From assembly GCA_026008535.1 (NCBI GenBank), contig BRKX01000002.1, forward strand, positions 63,423,170 to 63,487,169: DNA of 64,000 bases, in the 5' to 3' direction. Source of the DNA: Perilla frutescens (Eukaryota; Streptophyta; Magnoliopsida; Lamiales; Lamiaceae). Made by a program: the position numbers and the translations under genes. The notes beneath the pieces are model-generated. The model ran no database searches. It had not been told where the DNA came from and saw nothing but the letters and a program-made list of their open reading frames with translations. Below are positions 60,937 to 64,000 of the stretch, in pieces (the stretch's first letter is position 1; the number at the start of each line of letters is the position of its first letter).

Positions 60937-62171
60937 GGATAAGGGCCAAATTGGCCACTTAACATATTTGGGGGCTCAATTGGCCCACTACAATTTTTTT
61001 GGGCTCAATTGAGCCACCGCGTTGTTAAAATTGGCTCAACTGGGCCACCACATGACGGAACCCTAACGGACTCCGTTAACTGAGGCTAAAACAACGTTGT
61101 TTTGATCCTTTTTTTACCGGACCCATAGCTAATCCCTAACCCGACCTACTCTTTATTCATAACCCGACCCAATGATCTAAAATTCCACAAAAAGTCACCG
61201 GGCAGCCTGCCCAGAATCCGACAACCCCTTTTTCTTCCAAAAAATCACGCAAAAGACTAGCAAAAATTATCTTCTCTTCTGCTCTAAAATCTGCCAAAAA
61301 TTCAGCACAAAATACAGAATCAGATTCAAGCTATGTTCCAAAATTCCGAACACGTTCAAAAAAATCAAGAAAACAAACCAAACCCAATTCTGTTTCCCCT
61401 TCTCCCTCACCGTCCAGATCCCATCCCACCAACTCAATCGCCGGAATTAGACCATTCCTCCCCGTTTGACTCCACACCTATATCCCGCCTTCACACACCC
61501 CGTCAGCCATCTCAAAATCCCAACAACCTCTTCACCCACATCCAGCCTCAATCCAGAACACAACACCAAGAATCCCTTATAGACCAAGAAGGGGAAAAGA
61601 AAAAAGGGCTTACAGACTCAGAGCGAGAAAGGGAAGGGGATACCGATTCAAAGCAAGATAAAGATGAGTTACCTGCTATTGCATCCTCAGACTTGCTCTC
61701 GATGACTTTCTGCCTCATCGAAGCCCGATCTCAGTAAGGGGCTGATTCATCAATCTCGGCCTTTGACGCCATTGTCGCACTCTTCGCGGCGAACTCTGCA
61801 ACTCCGATGTCTCCCTCCTCGGAAATTGACGCTCACGCTGCCCGGCGAGCCTTTCAGTCACAAATCGAAGAAGCCCGACGGGATCCCTCTCTCCCGCGGG
61901 ACTCTCTTCATCGGCGATTTTGTGGATTTTAGATCACTGGGTCAGGTTATGGATAAAAAGTGGGTCGGGTTAGGGATTAGCTATGGGTCGGGTAAAAAAT
62001 GATCAAAACGACGTCGTTTTAGCCTCAATTAACGGAGCCCATTAGGGTTCCGTCACGCGGTGGTCCAATTGAGCCAATTTTAACAATGCGGTGGCTCAAT
62101 TGAGCCCAAAAAAGTTATAGTGGGCCAAATTGAGCCCCAGATAAGTTCAGTGACCAGTTTGGCCCTTATCC
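60937..62171. mobile_element. Mutator-like element with about 210 bp inverted repeats, 1235 bp
   Basis: The left arm begins GGATAAGGGCCAAATTGGCC. The right arm (complement) begins GGATAAGGGCCAAACTGGTC. Similarity holds through AATTGAGCCACCGC, GACGGAACCCTAA and CCCATAGCTAATCCCTAACC, about 210 bp. The TSD is TAAAATAAG / TAAAATAAA (8 of 9). The GC-rich middle (61200-61960) could be captured gene sequence. Confidence 0.85.
61335..61740 (+). other. Open reading frame inside the long-TIR MULE
   Basis: A Pro/Gln/Ser-rich open stretch (MFQNSEHVQKNQENKPNPIL, later DSEREREGDTDSKQDKDELP). A second short frame follows at 61763-62002. Low complexity; no family recognised. It may be a captured exon fragment or chance in GC-rich DNA. 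Confidence 0.25.
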
Positions 62172-62817
62172 TAAAATAAATAATAGCTAGCGACTCGAAT
62201 TTTTATTTTATAAAATTTGCTACAATTTCTTTTTCAAAAATAATTTTTGTAATGCATGTTATATTATTTTGTTTAGTTCTTATAAGTCACGCTTAAATTA
62301 TTACTATTGTTGTTGTTATTAGTGGTTTCCAAATAATTGTTGAATAAAATAAAACTTTATATGTTGTCTTATATTCAGTGATGATAATTAAGCTCCGATC
62401 AGAATCAATGCAAGTTGGCGACAATGGCTACTCTGAAGGCAAGGTAGAGAAGATGAAGACATGGATGAAAAGGATGAAGATTGAGATTTGTTGGTTTTCT
62501 TTTCGGCTATGAAGACACTGATGAGAGAGAAATAGAGACATATAATTAGATTTGTTTAGTTTTCGTTGTTGTTGTTTTCTTTTAAGAATATATGTAAGTA
62601 ATTTTATAATTAATTATTTTTAAATAATTTATTTTATAGTGCAAAACGCAATTCTTACAGTGGAGATAACAACACCCTTAATTTGTTAATGCTAAATAGA
62701 AACAGCCTTACAATTGAATTGGGATCTCCTCTCTCTATTTAGAGTAAACTGTAGTGTAGTGTTGAGCAGAGCAGAGAGAGAGAGAGAGGGAGAGGGAGGG
62801 GGGCAAGATCCAGCAGC
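62172..62817 (+). promoter_or_regulatory. Upstream region of the methyltransferase gene
   Basis: AT-rich DNA. A (GA)-rich presumed 5' leader at 62765-62805 lies just ahead of the gene. No other gene was seen. Confidence 0.4.
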
Positions 62818-62841
62818 TTGAAATTTGTAGAGATTGATTCC

Positions 62842-63435
62842 ATGGCGAATGCCTGGAGACGAAACCCCCCTTCGAAAATCCTAACCCCTAAAAACCTCCT
62901 CCTTTTCATCTCCACGACCCTTCTCCTCCTCACCTTCCTTTATCTCTCCTCCCAAACCCCCACCAGAAATCCCAACAAATCCCTCAAAGATTCGACTTCC
63001 AACCGACCCATGAAGCCCTTCAACTGCTTCGCCGCCCCGCAGGCCCACCCCATCGTCGCCAACACCGTGGAGGGCCTCAAATTCCCCTTCCTCTATTCTC
63101 TCTCCGACTTCGGCACTTTGCCCGACAAGCCCCACAAGAACATCGTCCGCACGCTCAAGGGTAAGCCCTTTCGCCGCCCGGACATATCGGCCACGGTGCA
63201 GGACTTGCTTCACAACTCCCATAATCGAAATGCCATTTTTGTCGATGTCGGTGCTAATGTGGGGATGGCGACCTTCGCCGCCGCGATCATGGGCTTCAGG
63301 GTTCTCGCCTTCGAGCCCGTTTTCGAGAATCTGCAGAGGATTTGCGATGGGATTTATTTCAATAGAGTTGGGGATTTGATCGAGCTGTTCGAAGCCGCCG
63401 TCTCTGATCGCTCCGGCAACATCACATTTCACAAG
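62842..63435 (+). CDS. FkbM-type SAM-dependent methyltransferase, exon 1 (partial gene)
   Basis: The open frame has two candidate starts, 62818 and 62842. The second (CCATGGCG, MANAWRRNPP) has the better context and was chosen. Residues about 17-36 (LLLFISTTLLLLTFLYLSS) form one membrane segment near a basic N-terminus, a type II signal anchor as in Golgi enzymes. Then come FNCFAAPQAHPIV and the SAM-binding motif I FVDVGANVGMATFAAA, followed by VLAFEPVFENL, the usual post-I acidic motif of FkbM/SAM methyltransferases. The exon ends ITFHK before GTAGGT at 63436. Later exons lie beyond the window. Substrate unknown. Confidence 0.8.
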
Positions 63436-64000
63436 GTAGGTATTTTTTTGGGCTCTTATCAAATTAGAGTGAACTAGTGTGTATTACTGTGATGTAAGTT
63501 GTAACTTCAAGAATTGACATTGTTCTTGTACGAATTTCATATTTCAAGATTTAATATGTTATAGGAAATAGCAGCTTTACCATACTAGATGCTATTTCCT
63601 GAATCTTATAAGAAATTGCTATTAAATTGCAAGGTTGAACTGTTACTACTTTTGCAAAACAATGTTTACTTGAGATGTGAACTAGTCTGATTACAGCTTG
63701 TTATGTATGACAATCCTCTGTCACAATGTTAATGCCTTTCAATTCCCAGTTCATATGCACCTCTGTAAATTAGATTTGGCTCCCACTAACGACTAGATTG
63801 CTCATGAAACACCCTAATGCATAAACATATCTCAGAAAATGCATAAACTGAAATGGTATATTGCACCTTGTTTTTTTTTATATCATTTATTTGTTGAAGG
63901 GGAAATTTTCCATATATTTAGCAACGAACATAGCTGATTGGCTAGCCTCATGGTACCAGAGGTAACAATCTAGCAATTTCTTGAATAGCTCTATATTGAG
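63436..64000 (+). other. Start of intron 1 of the methyltransferase gene
   Basis: AT-rich with no further exon recognised before the window ends. Confidence 0.6.

Noticed and set aside
62881..63462. 193-residue minus-strand ORF
   Set aside because: The antisense shadow of the methyltransferase first exon. The plus frame has the SAM motifs and splice donor.
1..64000. A novel defence system or gene cluster
   Set aside because: The host genes belong to known plant families and share no pathway. The unusual material is explained by transposons.

Overview
This is a 64 kb window of plant nuclear DNA. It is very AT-rich, its genes are split by GT-AG introns, and it is crowded with plant transposon families. 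The content points to a eudicot; an asterid is possible, but nothing seen here proves it. I see no plastid, mitochondrial or bacterial sequence.

Four host genes can be supported by reading exons that splice in frame. (1) A small XRI1-like gene lies on the minus strand at 94-1848: four exons, 209 residues. (2) A full-length ARC3-type plastid-division gene lies on the plus strand at 28553-39740: 16 exons, 775 residues, a degenerate FtsZ-like domain followed by MORN repeats. (3) A full-length CHR19/ETL1-type SNF2 remodelling ATPase lies on the minus strand at 40842-47215: 12 exons, 741 residues, tail to tail with ARC3. (4) The first exon of an FkbM-type membrane-anchored methyltransferase lies on the plus strand at 62842-63435 and the gene runs off the window. 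They share no obvious pathway; this is an ordinary plant gene neighbourhood with genes separated by repeats.

The rest is mobile DNA, and many elements can be delimited to the base by target-site duplications (TSDs). From 1.9 to 28 kb there is a pair of identical 0.5 kb direct repeats, a hAT element and a PIF/Harbinger element that each keep the last codons of a transposase, a CACTA-like element, Stowaway and other MITEs, several SINEs, and LTRs of Ty3/gypsy type. There are also several Mutator-like elements (MULEs) with 9-10 bp TSDs. One of them (23572-28070) carries a broken plant-mobile-domain gene interrupted by an LTR. A three-level MULE nest sits at 19325-20587.

From 47.6 to 60.3 kb there is a four-level nest. 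A Mutator-type MITE was split by a decayed Ty1/copia element (TSD CACCA). That element was in turn split by a younger, nearly complete Ty1/copia element (TSD GGCAC) and by a 3.08 kb Ty3/gypsy solo LTR (TSD AGATG). A further MULE with about 210 bp terminal inverted repeats occupies 60937-62171.

The most interesting observations are the plant-mobile-domain MULE and its apparent MITE relatives, the datable transposon nests, and the perfectly matching direct repeats next to a Helitron-like terminus.
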